Assembly: GCF_025398195.1 (NCBI RefSeq)
Contig: NZ_JAODNV010000023.1
Span: forward strand, 1 to 42,720
DNA: 42,720 nt
Direction of reading: 5' to 3'
Source of the DNA: Chelativorans petroleitrophicus
GTDB taxonomy: Bacteria > Pseudomonadota > Alphaproteobacteria > Rhizobiales > Rhizobiaceae
Shown here: piece after piece, positions 28,639 through 36,616 of the stretch
How positions within the stretch are numbered: the stretch's first letter is position 1
Layout of the letters: each line of letters opens with the position of its first letter
Notes under the pieces: generated by a model
Told to the model about the DNA's origin: nothing
Database searches by the model: none
What the model saw: the letters and a program-made list of their open reading frames with translations, nothing else
Program-made: the position numbers and the translations under genes

Positions 28639-28879
28639 TCAGAGCCGCCAAGAATGGATCATTGTCGGGTTGCGGACCGTTACCGGCCATTGAAGCAAGC
28701 GCCGCCTCAACCTGAGCCCAGCACCACCGGACTGAACCGCCGATCTTTATCGGCTTGGGAAGCAGGCCGCGCTGCACATAGTCGTCAACTGTCGATTCGG
28801 AAATGTCCAGTTCGGCCGCCAAGGTCGCCTTGGAGACAAAGGAAGGCGGTCGCTGGCCTATGAGAACGGCGCGGGCCAT
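28622..28879 (-). CDS. AlpA/excisionase-type DNA-binding protein
   Basis: This 85-residue protein has a helix-turn-helix of the AlpA/HTH_17 type: FVSKATLAAELDISESTVDDYVQRGLLPKPIKIGG split over residues 14-48, then the conserved VRWCWAQVEAAL. Such proteins help excision or activate island genes. It is typical of phage satellites to carry one beside the integrase. Its start lies two bases after the stop of the unknown gene upstream, so the genes are coupled. Confidence 0.82.
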   Translation of the reverse strand: MARAVLIGQRPPSFVSKATLAAELDISESTVDDYVQRGLLPKPIKIGGSVRWCWAQVEAALASMAGNGPQPDNDPFLAALNETAA

Positions 28880-28881
28880 GA

Positions 28882-29181
28882 CTAACGGCCCCTATTACAT
28901 GCGGTCATGGGTCCACACTCCAGAGATGCTGCCTGCCGACATGACAGACAGATCACCGCAGTGCCCTCCAAGCGACGGACCGCGCGACATGCGTCCCCGT
29001 GGCTCCCGTCCTCGACGCACATCGCAACTTCCTGATACGCGCCCAAGTGCCAATTGGCAAGCCCCTTCAAGTCTGTCCTGTGAATAGTTGCGGCTCGCCG
29101 TTCTTGACCGTCAATCAGCTTCATGCCGACATGGTGCGGCAGGTGATCAGGGGTGTGGAAAGAGGCGGGCGAAAAAATCAT
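28882..29181 (-). CDS. unknown small protein in the integrase operon
   Basis: This 99-residue protein has no family I recognise. It has four cysteines near the C-terminus (CLSCRQAASLEC and a later Cys). Support for a real gene is positional: its ATG overlaps the stop of the MerR-like gene (TGATG style) and its own stop lies two bases before AlpA. Confidence 0.5.
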   Translation of the reverse strand: MIFSPASFHTPDHLPHHVGMKLIDGQERRAATIHRTDLKGLANWHLGAYQEVAMCVEDGSHGDACRAVRRLEGTAVICLSCRQAASLECGPMTACNRGR

Positions 29182-29744
29182 TCGTCGCCCTCTTCGCTGG
29201 ACGAAGCGGCGTCCTTGATCGTGATAATAAGCTTTTCAAGAGCGGCAGTGAGGCTTGCTTCCTCTTCGGCAGACCAATCGTCTAATTCGGAGCCCAACAA
29301 AGCGCGCTGAACTGCCCTCGCCACAACAGGGCTCAGAGCAATCGAAATATAGGCGTCGGGATATTCTCCAGGCTTCATTTCGTCAGCATCGACGATGCGC
29401 ATTAGCCATTCGCCTTGGGAGCGCCAAAGCAAAAGCCGCTCGCCAACAAATCGGACCGCGTGGGCAAAGTGCGTGGCGTTCGGGTCATAAGTGACGCGGT
29501 GCCCCATGATGATCACATTGGCGAAATCGCTTGCTTCTTCGACGGTTAAGCCAAAATCAACCATCTGGCGCACGAGCGCCAATATGGCGACATCAGCAAG
29601 GTTGAACTCACGCCAGCCCGAACCCTCAGAAGTCGTGAGGCTAACCTGCTTACGCTGAAGCCAGTTCCTGAGCGACTTCGGCGTAGCGTCGATCGCATAG
29701 GCCACGTCCGAAAACCGCAATTTCCTGTCCATTAAGGCGTTCAT
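29178..29744 (-). CDS. MerR-like regulator of the element
   Basis: This 188-residue protein has an N-terminal MerR-like helix-turn-helix (LRFSDVAYAIDATPKSLRNWLQR, then GWREFNLADVAILALVRQMVDFGLTV). The C-terminal half is of unknown type and ends in an acidic tail. AGAGG lies 9 bases before ATG 29744. It is first in the operon with the 99-residue protein, AlpA and integrase, and has its own promoter, so it may control excision or itself. Confidence 0.7.
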   Translation of the reverse strand: MNALMDRKLRFSDVAYAIDATPKSLRNWLQRKQVSLTTSEGSGWREFNLADVAILALVRQMVDFGLTVEEASDFANVIIMGHRVTYDPNATHFAHAVRFVGERLLLWRSQGEWLMRIVDADEMKPGEYPDAYISIALSPVVARAVQRALLGSELDDWSAEEEASLTAALEKLIITIKDAASSSEEGDE

Positions 29745-29774
29745 TGGAATGGCCTCTTATGAGCACTTTACGCA

Positions 29775-29803
29775 AATATGCTCCGCTGATGATATTTTGT
29801 CAA
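29775..29803 (-). promoter_or_regulatory. promoter of the regulator-AlpA-integrase operon
   Basis: Reverse strand: TTGACA (29803-29798), exactly 17 bases, then CATATT (29780-29775). The -35 overlaps the stop codon of the zinc-finger gene upstream. An inverted repeat GAGCA/TGCTC flanks the -10 region and could be an operator. Confidence 0.6.
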
Positions 29804-30057
29804 GTGCAGGTCCGCCTCCGCTTCTGCCGACACCGCTCGCTGCAATATTTCTGATGGCTCCGCTTGGCGCCCGTGATCGGCTCGCCGCAGACCACACACT
29901 TGAGCCTGGCGCGCTCTTCCGCTCGGGCTTTCGCCGTCAGGCCGTTGAAGTAGTCGTTCAGGCACTTCCGATCACAGAATATCCGCCGCCAGTGCCTCAA
30001 GTCCGGCAGGCGCTTGCCGCACTGCTCGCACCATCCGGGTTCATGCAGCGTCAGCAT
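29800..30057 (-). CDS. small zinc-finger protein
   Basis: This 85-residue protein has two CxxC...CxxxC pairs: CEQCGKRLPDLRHWRRIFCDRKC-type near the start (residues 10-32) and CVVCG ... YCSERC near the end. These look like treble-clef zinc fingers of the FCS type. The start at ATG 30057 (GAGG seven bases upstream) overlaps the preceding gene by only a few bases. The frame is open to 30186, but that would overlap 136 bases. It resembles the C-terminal half of the next protein, so duplication is possible. Function unknown. Confidence 0.6.
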   Translation of the reverse strand: MLTLHEPGWCEQCGKRLPDLRHWRRIFCDRKCLNDYFNGLTAKARAEERARLKCVVCGEPITGAKRSHQKYCSERCRQKRRRTCT

Positions 30058-30668
30058 GGCCGCCTCGTCATCGCTGAATTGTGCCGATTTGCGCAGACTT
30101 TGCTGCAAAAGCGCCTTCCAGGCCGGGAAGGGCGGAACTTTTGGCCGCACTGCTCGCATGGCTGTTCGGGCTGCTTCGCGGACCAAGCGGCGTACCAGGC
30201 GCGAACGCGAGCGTTCATTGCCTCGCGCTCATGGAGCCGGGAAATCGCGGCTTGGTGGTTCTTCGCACAGATGGATGAACAGTATTTGTGATGTCCATCG
30301 GGCAGCTTCCAGCCGCAGCGTATGCAGCGTGTGCGCTCGAACACCACAACGCCGTCTTGGGTGTATTCAGGCTGGCCTTCCTTCCATGAAGGCCGATACG
30401 CCCCGATGCGATTCAAGGCCGCGTCGACGATCTCTTTCGCTGCGGTTTCGGCCTCGTGCCAGCCCCAGCCTTCCAGGCAGAGATGTTGGCGAAGGCCATG
30501 GCGGCAATCGGCCTCCAAGGCGAATTTCGTCGGTGTGCCCTCTGCGAGAATAAGCGCTGCCGCTTCCACCAGAAGGCGGCGCTTGTCCTTGGTGATGCGT
30601 AGCTTTTTCCGCTTCCGCTCCGTTTCGGGCTTCGGTGTCCAGGGCAACCGGGAGAGCATCAGCCTCAC
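30051..30668 (-). CDS. zinc-finger protein downstream of portal
   Basis: This 205-residue protein starts with a basic region (KPETERKRKKLRITKDKRR) and a helical part, then has two Cys clusters: CIRCGWKLPDGHHKYCSSIC and CEQCGQKFRPSRPGRRFCSKVC. Both look like FCS-type zinc fingers. It overlaps the portal gene stop by four bases (ATGA). Its place in the operon could suit a DNA-recognition role, for example in packaging, but this is speculation. Confidence 0.65.
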   Translation of the reverse strand: MRLMLSRLPWTPKPETERKRKKLRITKDKRRLLVEAAALILAEGTPTKFALEADCRHGLRQHLCLEGWGWHEAETAAKEIVDAALNRIGAYRPSWKEGQPEYTQDGVVVFERTRCIRCGWKLPDGHHKYCSSICAKNHQAAISRLHEREAMNARVRAWYAAWSAKQPEQPCEQCGQKFRPSRPGRRFCSKVCANRHNSAMTRRPC

Positions 30669-31873
30669 TCCTTCGGCGCGCCGGTTTGCTCCCTGTTCAT
30701 GTTGAGCGGGCTCAGGTACGCGTCAGCCTCTGCATCGGTGCGCGGGTTCAGGTTCTCGAATCGCCGGAGATCGTTGGCCGAATAGACGCCCACTTCCCGC
30801 CCTATCCTGTACGCCTGGAAGCGGGTCAAGATGTCGGCCCTCACCAGAAGATCGGTATCGAACTCCACTTCGTGGCTGCGCCGTCCGGCCTCGCTGAAGA
30901 GGTCGCGCATGATGGCTTGCTCCCATCGCACCAACCAGGGCTGCACGGTTCCAGCGGCAAACTGGCGCCTCATCTCCACAACGTTCGAATAGTTCGCGTT
31001 GGAAAGCTCATTCAGAAGCGGCGCGGGGATGTTGAAGATTCTGGCAACCTCAAGCACGGCCAGGCGGCGGGCTTCTGACAGTTCGGCGTCATGCGGCGTG
31101 GCGGAAACCTCTTTCCACTGCATGCCCTCTTCAAGAACGCCAATCTTTCCCGCGTTCTCGCTACCGCCATACAGGGCTTGCAAGCTCTCCCGGAGCGTCT
31201 TTGCTGCTTCCGGCCCGATCTGTTCAGGATGAGTCACGATGCCGCTCAGCCGCGCTCCATTGCGCCACGTAGCGGCTGCGAATCGCTCTGTCGCAACGGC
31301 ACCGCCCAGGGCCTCACGCGCCCTGTCGAGCCGGGAGCGAGGCGTGAAAGGATCGTCCCAACGGTCACGAAGAATGAACACCTCGCCCGGTAGCAGGCGC
31401 CGGGTTCCCACCTCGTCGGAAACTTCAAAGCGAATGCGGCGGGTGCCGGGAATGCGTTCAAGGCTCACCTGCCCCGGATGGATAGGCCATATGGCCGCAG
31501 GATGCCCATTGCCGTTCCGCTCGATCTCGGCAACCGCATAGCCATGAAGAAGGCAGTTTGCCTGCATGGTGGCGATGAACTCGGCAGGTGTCTGAAGCTC
31601 ATTGGGCGCCTCGGTGAAGAGCCTGGCGACGGGATGGCTCGCCTCGGCTTCGCGCACGCCCCCGGCTTCCTTCCGATAGACCAGGAGCGGCAGCATCGCC
31701 ACGGCTTCACTGATGATGGTGATGGCGCTGAAGGCAGCGGCATTGCCCTCCACCACGGCAGGCGAGACGAGGCCGCCCGTGAGGGTCGGGAAGCCAAGTT
31801 GCCCAAGAAGGTCCCAGGAGGTCGGAGCCGCACGGGTTTCCCTGCGGCCCAGGAAGCGGTCAATGATGCCCAT
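30665..31873 (-). CDS. HK97-family portal protein
   Basis: This is a 402-residue portal protein, the ring through which DNA enters the capsid. It has the family features AAFSAITIISEAVAMLPLLVYRK, HPVARLFTEAPNELQTPAEF, LLHGYAVAEIERN, and in the clip and wing region VLEVARIFNIPAPLLNELSNANYSNVVEM. Length is typical. It follows the prohead protease by two bases. Confidence 0.96.
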   Translation of the reverse strand: MGIIDRFLGRRETRAAPTSWDLLGQLGFPTLTGGLVSPAVVEGNAAAFSAITIISEAVAMLPLLVYRKEAGGVREAEASHPVARLFTEAPNELQTPAEFIATMQANCLLHGYAVAEIERNGNGHPAAIWPIHPGQVSLERIPGTRRIRFEVSDEVGTRRLLPGEVFILRDRWDDPFTPRSRLDRAREALGGAVATERFAAATWRNGARLSGIVTHPEQIGPEAAKTLRESLQALYGGSENAGKIGVLEEGMQWKEVSATPHDAELSEARRLAVLEVARIFNIPAPLLNELSNANYSNVVEMRRQFAAGTVQPWLVRWEQAIMRDLFSEAGRRSHEVEFDTDLLVRADILTRFQAYRIGREVGVYSANDLRRFENLNPRTDAEADAYLSPLNMNREQTGAPKE

Positions 31874-31875
31874 TT

Positions 31876-32391
31876 TCAGCAGCTCTCCATCCAGCGGCGG
31901 GCGGCAATGAGGCGAGGCGCGACTGTGGGCCGCCGCCTTGCCTGCACGGTCGTGCCCTCATACGCCGGCCATGCGGACACAATGCTGATCTCGTGAAGGT
32001 TGACGGCCCGGAGCTCTCGCCGGTTATCGGTCCAGCGCTCGCCCTTGTCCCGAACAGTGAACCCGAATGACATGCCACCAATGTCGCCCCTCTCGGCGAG
32101 TTCGAGGAGGTCCCGGCCAATTGACGTGTTCGGCACGTCGAGGTCGAAGTGAAGGCCTCGGCTGTCCTCTGATAGCCTGAGCGTCCCTGAGCGCGTCCGC
32201 GCCAGAACCGCCTTGGGATCGTGGTCAGCAAGGGCAAGCACGTCCCTGCCTTCGCGCAGCGTGTCGGTAAAGGCGCCGGGCAGGATGACTTCGGTGAAGT
32301 CGGAAATGCGCGTGTCGACGCCATAGAGGGCCGCATAGCCCTCCAGGCGCCGCCCCTTGGCCCGCAATTCGAGTGATGCCCGGCGCTCCAC
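31876..32391 (-). CDS. HK97-family prohead protease
   Basis: This 171-residue serine protease processes the capsid after assembly. It has the family N-terminus (LEGYAALYGVDTRISDFTEVILPGAF), then LADHDPKAVLARTRSGTL (catalytic His) and GDIGGMSFGFTVRD (catalytic Ser). The start is GTG 32391 with GGAG seven bases upstream, four bases after the capsid stop. The frame's ATG at 32466 would overlap the capsid gene by about 70 bases. Confidence 0.93.
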   Translation of the reverse strand: MERRASLELRAKGRRLEGYAALYGVDTRISDFTEVILPGAFTDTLREGRDVLALADHDPKAVLARTRSGTLRLSEDSRGLHFDLDVPNTSIGRDLLELAERGDIGGMSFGFTVRDKGERWTDNRRELRAVNLHEISIVSAWPAYEGTTVQARRRPTVAPRLIAARRWMESC

Positions 32392-32395
32392 GCTC

Positions 32396-33697
32396 TTACT
32401 CCGAACCCTCCGAACCCACGGGAAGGTCATCCGCGTAGGCAAAGCTTTCCGGATGCCGGACTGCAATGTCCACGTCCTGCATCGCCCTCACCATGACGCG
32501 GCCCTTGGCGTAGGCCGTTGAGTCGTAGGGGTTGACGAGGAGGTCAATGCCCGTCCAGCGTCCGATAAGAAGCTGCGACCATGCCCCGAAAATGACGGTG
32601 GAATTGTCCGCCTCATCGCCGTCCACATCGGGCAGCGCGGTGGTCGTGACGGCGGCATAACCGGCGAGATTGCCCGGTTCGTTCATCAGGAACCCGGCGC
32701 CCGCGTCCTCGTCCACCTTCAGCGTGGCGCGAAGCTTGGCAACCGCCTTCGGCGTCATGGCCCAACCCATCGATCCGATGTCGGCGTCGGCGCTTTCGAT
32801 GCTGGCGATGAAGTCCAGCACCTCGGCCCAGGAAGGCGTACCGAGCGATAAGGCGTGAACGTTCGAGGTGTTGATGATGCCGGTAGGAATATTGTTTGAG
32901 CCGGAACCCATGAGCGCCGCAGCGTCAACAGCACGGGCGACCACGGCGGCAAGATCGCGGCGAACAATCTGCTCAACCGACGGGACGGCATTGAGCATCG
33001 TGCGACGGCTGAACGAAGTCATGGCCGCAACGGTGTGAGGCGAAAGCGTAACGTCCGAGAACGTCGCATCGGATGAGGTAATGTCTCCCTCTTCGGCCAC
33101 CCAGTAGGCGGCGCTGGATCCAGTCTGTTTCGGGATTTCAATGGTGCCCACAAGCCCGTCCAGCACGGTCGCGCCCAGGCGGCCCGTAACCATGGCGCTG
33201 CGGCGCATGTCAATGAACAGGTCACCGCGATGGACAGTCGGCGCCAGGGAGAAGGCCGCGCCAGGCGATCCGGAATCGCCAACCGTCAGCGTCCGCTTTT
33301 CCGCCAGGAAAACTTCATCAGGTACCGCGATGCCGGAGAAGCTGCGGCCCGTGCGGCGCTGAAGCTCGGCAGACAGTTCGCGTTCCCGGCCATCGTCGAC
33401 ACGCTCGCCCATGGCTGCGCGGATGGCGGTGGTGATCGAAAACTCTCGTGCGCGGTCCTCGAAGGCGCCGTCCTTGCCATTGCCCGAGATGATGGCGGGT
33501 GCGGAACGCTCGGCCTCCTGAACGTCCTTTGCGCGCTGAATCTTAGCGTCCAGCGCGGTGATCTCGGCCTTGAGCTCGCCGTGCCGCTTCTCTTCCTCTG
33601 CCGTGTAGTCGCGCGACTCGGCTTCCACCTGGTCGGCAATCCGGCGCATCTCGGCAACCGCCGCCGCTCGTTTCTCCTGAAGCTCGTGAACTTTCAT
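32396..33697 (-). CDS. HK97-family major capsid protein
   Basis: This 433-residue capsid protein has the coiled scaffold (delta) domain at residues 1-75 (for example YTAEEEKRHGELKAEITALDAKI), then the HK97 shell (GGDSGSPGAAFSLAPTVH-like VGDSGSPGAAFSL, ALMGSGSNNIPTGIIN, GYAAVTTTALPDV, FGAWSQLLIGRWTGID). The protease would remove the delta domain. The start at 33697 (GAGGAAAGAG upstream) is preferred to 33742. Confidence 0.96.
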   Translation of the reverse strand: MKVHELQEKRAAAVAEMRRIADQVEAESRDYTAEEEKRHGELKAEITALDAKIQRAKDVQEAERSAPAIISGNGKDGAFEDRAREFSITTAIRAAMGERVDDGRERELSAELQRRTGRSFSGIAVPDEVFLAEKRTLTVGDSGSPGAAFSLAPTVHRGDLFIDMRRSAMVTGRLGATVLDGLVGTIEIPKQTGSSAAYWVAEEGDITSSDATFSDVTLSPHTVAAMTSFSRRTMLNAVPSVEQIVRRDLAAVVARAVDAAALMGSGSNNIPTGIINTSNVHALSLGTPSWAEVLDFIASIESADADIGSMGWAMTPKAVAKLRATLKVDEDAGAGFLMNEPGNLAGYAAVTTTALPDVDGDEADNSTVIFGAWSQLLIGRWTGIDLLVNPYDSTAYAKGRVMVRAMQDVDIAVRHPESFAYADDLPVGSEGSE

Positions 33698-33960
33698 GCG
33701 TCTCTTTCCTCTTTCGTGCACGAAATAACCGGTAGTGCGCATTGTCGCGCAATAATCTTACGTTATCAAGTCATATAGCGCAAGAATGTTGCGTCGTGCA
33801 GGGGAAGCAGCCCGCCTCGCGCTGCATCGCCAAAGCGGTAACCTCGGTAACCTTTCAGAAGAAAGCTAAGGAAAACAATAGGTTGGGGAGGCGGCAAAAG
33901 TTACCGCCTAAGCCATTAAGCGGTAACCTTGGTAACCTCGGTAACCTTTGTGGCTCTGCT
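33698..33960. other. intergenic gap between terL and capsid genes
   Basis: This 263-base gap is the largest but one in an otherwise packed element. It holds the GGTAACC repeat array and an AT-rich stretch near 33,740-33,790 that could hold the capsid promoter. No gene found. Confidence 0.6.
33837..33946. repeat. array of five GGTAACC repeats with 9-bp period
   Basis: GGTAACC starts at 33837, 33846, 33922, 33931 and 33940, as two clusters with exact 9-base spacing. The reverse-oriented GTTACCGC occurs at 33900-33907. Copies are mostly GGTAACCTY followed by G. They look like binding sites for one protein: an origin iteron, a packaging site or a multi-site operator. Confidence 0.85.
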
Positions 33961-35583
33961 TCAGGCCGCTACGTCCACGGAAAAGACGCCCCGAGAGCGG
34001 TACACCGATTGTTTCTTCGGAGGCGTTCGGGAAGCAAGGCCGACGGCCATAGCGGTTGCCTGAAGGCCATCAATTCGGCCCGTGCTCTTGGCTTTGTCCA
34101 GCTTCCGCCCGCCTGCCGGATTCATGACGGCCACGGCATTGGACACACACCAGTCGAGCACCGGGTTCTTCGGGTGGCGAAGTTCCTTTTGCAGAACAAG
34201 CTTTTCCAGCGCGTCGAGCGCGGGACTCATATCCTGAAAGCCCTGCCCCCATGGGATCAGATCGAGGTTGATGCCTTCGTCGGCAAGGATGCGCTGAAGC
34301 TCGCCCATGCCCCAGCGGTCGTAGGCGCAACCCTGCACGTCATAGGCGGTGACGATCCCGCCTATGCGGTGCGCCACGAAAGCCTTGTCTATGGCGCGGC
34401 CCGGCGTGGCCTGAATAAAGCCCTGCCGCACCCATGTTCGATACGGGACATGATCCAGCCTCTCGGCCTCGTCGAGTCCTTCGGCGGGTTTCCAGAACCA
34501 CGTGAGCAGGTCGCCGGTATCGGGAAAGAACGCTGCCAGCGCCGTCAAGTCCGTGGTTGAGGATAGATCAAGGCCCAGGAAGCAGCGCTTGCCCTTGAGG
34601 CCCTCGACGTCGATCTCAGCGGCACACGCTCGCCAGTCAGTCGCCGCAAGAAACCGTTCCTCGGCCTCTATGCGCATATTGAGGCGAAGGTTCATGAACC
34701 TCGGCAGGAATGACGGGACGCGCTTTGCCCGCTCTGCCTGAGCGCGAAATTCCGTCTCGTCGAGGAAGATTCCCCATGCCGGGTTTACGGCCTGCCATAG
34801 CGCCTCGTCGAATGGATCGCACCCCTCTGGCGCGGCGGTGAGTTGGATGTACGTGCTTGAATCCGCGCCCTTCAGTGCGTCATCTATGAGCACCGACAAG
34901 GGATGCTGATCCGTGGCGGCCTGGGTCGAGATGACGATGCCAAGGCTTTCCTTCCTTTTGCCTTGAGCCGTCTGGAGGTTATCGAAAAGCTCATCTGTCT
35001 TAACTTGGGCGTACTCGTCATAAACCCACAGCGAGGGCGCAAGACCGTGCCCGCGCCGAACGTCCGCTGACAACGCCTCGTAGATCGAGCCTTTGCCGGG
35101 ACCTTCTAGAACCTCGATTTGCTTATGGAAGCGTATGACGTTTGTGCGAGCGTCGAACTCAGGGACGGCCTCAATGATGGCCGCCATTTCCGCGAACAGA
35201 AGCGCGGCTTGCTTCTTGTCAATTGCCGCCGAATAAATCTCTCCTCTCGGCTCGCTTTCCGGCCCGAGGAGGTGACATAGGCAAAGCCCGGCGATCAGGC
35301 CGGTTTTCCCGTTTCCACGAGGTTCGCTCTTGATCGCAAGCCTTATCTTCCGCCGCCCGTTCTCGTCGAGCCGCCCGTAGACGTTCTCCACGAACTCACG
35401 CTGATTCGGGAGAAGCTTCATCTTCTGCCCGGCAAGGATTCCTTTTGTTATTGGCAGAAATTCGAGGAAAGCAATCACGCGTTCAGCACGGGAAAGCCCG
35501 CGCTTTTCCCACGGCAGCTTGCGAGCGCGGGTTTTCGCCGCCGCGTTCTTCTTCGCCCTCGCCCCTGGTCCTCGAAGTCCCAT
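33961..35583 (-). CDS. large terminase subunit
   Basis: This is a 540-residue packaging motor and nuclease. The ATPase has a variant P-loop SEPRGNGKTGL (residues 86-96) and Walker B LWVYDEYAQ (185-193). The C-terminal nuclease has FLGLDLSSTTDLTAL (metal-binding Asp) and RIDGLQATAMAVG near the end (Asp). The basic N-terminus starts MGLRGPGARAKKN, which resembles the start of P27-type small terminases, but no separate small terminase gene is seen. It is 9 bases downstream of the HNH gene. Confidence 0.96.
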   Translation of the reverse strand: MGLRGPGARAKKNAAAKTRARKLPWEKRGLSRAERVIAFLEFLPITKGILAGQKMKLLPNQREFVENVYGRLDENGRRKIRLAIKSEPRGNGKTGLIAGLCLCHLLGPESEPRGEIYSAAIDKKQAALLFAEMAAIIEAVPEFDARTNVIRFHKQIEVLEGPGKGSIYEALSADVRRGHGLAPSLWVYDEYAQVKTDELFDNLQTAQGKRKESLGIVISTQAATDQHPLSVLIDDALKGADSSTYIQLTAAPEGCDPFDEALWQAVNPAWGIFLDETEFRAQAERAKRVPSFLPRFMNLRLNMRIEAEERFLAATDWRACAAEIDVEGLKGKRCFLGLDLSSTTDLTALAAFFPDTGDLLTWFWKPAEGLDEAERLDHVPYRTWVRQGFIQATPGRAIDKAFVAHRIGGIVTAYDVQGCAYDRWGMGELQRILADEGINLDLIPWGQGFQDMSPALDALEKLVLQKELRHPKNPVLDWCVSNAVAVMNPAGGRKLDKAKSTGRIDGLQATAMAVGLASRTPPKKQSVYRSRGVFSVDVAA

Positions 35584-35592
35584 AACCGACAG

Positions 35593-35964
35593 TCACTTTT
35601 GGTAACTAATTGAATTTTGAGGGTCGCGCGCCGGTGTGAGAGCAGGCGATGCCGTGATCGAACGCCCCCCGCCGGTGTACCATGGGTGCGCTGGATCACG
35701 TGGCGATCCATCCGGAAAGCAGCCTCGGTGTTTTGGTGGCGTCCACGTCCGCCCGGTGCGCTCGGCTGCCGTCTTGGCGTTATGACAATCCTGGCAGAGC
35801 GATTGCCAGTTTGACGACTTCCATATGTCACCGCCGCGCGAGACAGGCACGATGTGATCAACATGCTTCGCTGGCTTGGTGAGACATGCTTCGCACATAG
35901 GCGAACGGCTAAGCTGCATGCGCCTGCATTTCTGCCAGCGCGCCGTATCGTAGAAGCGCGTCAT
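35593..35964 (-). CDS. HNH endonuclease
   Basis: This 123-residue nuclease has CEACL, the HVDHIVPVSRGGD motif and NWQSLCQDCHNAKT, a complete HNH site with a zinc-binding Cys pair. HNH proteins next to the large terminase are required for packaging in HK97-type phages. ATG 35964 overlaps the adaptor stop (ATGA). Confidence 0.94.
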   Translation of the reverse strand: MTRFYDTARWQKCRRMQLSRSPMCEACLTKPAKHVDHIVPVSRGGDIWKSSNWQSLCQDCHNAKTAAERTGRTWTPPKHRGCFPDGSPRDPAHPWYTGGGRSITASPALTPARDPQNSISYQK

Positions 35965-36305
35965 GCGCCACCTGTGCAATCTATAGTCAGGAACCGCTTT
36001 CGCTCATCGAGATTGCGCAGGGATGTGATGTCCAGGGTCTCGCCACGGTAGACCAGACGCCACCCGGTGCGAACATCATCGCGATAGCGGATATGCACTG
36101 CCACGTCATAAGGGCTCGCCAGGCGCCCGGCTATGACGCGCTCCTCGCCCTTCAGTGGCTCGACACGGGCGGCGATTGGGCCAATCTCATGCCATGTCAC
36201 GGTCGTGCCGCCCTGCCCGTCGCTTTCCTCGACTCGCTCCAGAAGGGTCACATGCTCCCGAAGATTGCCGATCCGCTGCGCGCGATATGGCTCCCGACTG
36301 GTCAT
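35961..36305 (-). CDS. head-tail adaptor (head closure) protein
   Basis: This 114-residue protein fits the SPP1 gp16/HK97-type head-tail adaptor family: IGNLREHVTLLERVEESDGQGGTTVTWHEI, then IAARVEPLKGEERVIAGR, VHIRYRDDV and GWRLVYRGETLDI. ATG 36305 overlaps the connector stop. Such proteins prepare the capsid for tail attachment, which fits an element that borrows tails. Confidence 0.87.
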   Translation of the reverse strand: MTSREPYRAQRIGNLREHVTLLERVEESDGQGGTTVTWHEIGPIAARVEPLKGEERVIAGRLASPYDVAVHIRYRDDVRTGWRLVYRGETLDITSLRNLDERKRFLTIDCTGGA

Positions 36306-36616
36306 TCCGTGGTTTCCTCGCAAGGCTCCAGAACGCCACCGCGAAGCTGGGCAATCAGGCTGCGAACATGCAGGGGAACGTTGGCAACGGATGCGTCGAT
36401 CACGACAGGCTCACGCTGTTCGTACCAATGTGTTGCCAGCGACATGACGGCGATTTTCGCTTTTTCCGGCACATCGGCATCGGAATAGCTCTTGCCCGTC
36501 GCCTGCTCGATGAATTCCACCGCCGCCGCAAGCATCGTGGTCAGCGTGGCGTCATCATCATCAAAGTCGACGCGGGCAAATGCTTTCAGCTCCTCGAGGG
36601 TGACGGGCTCAGCCAT
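36302..36616 (-). CDS. head-tail connector, gp6-like
   Basis: This 104-residue protein is of the HK97 gp6-like connector family: VTLEELKAFARVDFDDDDATLTTMLAAAVEFIEQATGKSY, then KIAVMSLATHWYEQREP and the C-terminal NVPLHVRSLIAQLR. ATG 36616 has GGAG about 12 bases upstream. It is the first of four coupled genes with the adaptor, HNH nuclease and terminase. Confidence 0.87.
   Translation of the reverse strand: MAEPVTLEELKAFARVDFDDDDATLTTMLAAAVEFIEQATGKSYSDADVPEKAKIAVMSLATHWYEQREPVVIDASVANVPLHVRSLIAQLRGGVLEPCEETTE

Noticed and set aside
29800-30186. Longer start (128 codons) of the small zinc-finger gene
   Set aside because: It would overlap the upstream zinc-finger gene by 136 bases; ATG 30057 with a binding site fits better.
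33837-33946. CRISPR array
   Set aside because: The repeats are 7-9 bases with no spacers, so they are binding-site-like, not CRISPR.
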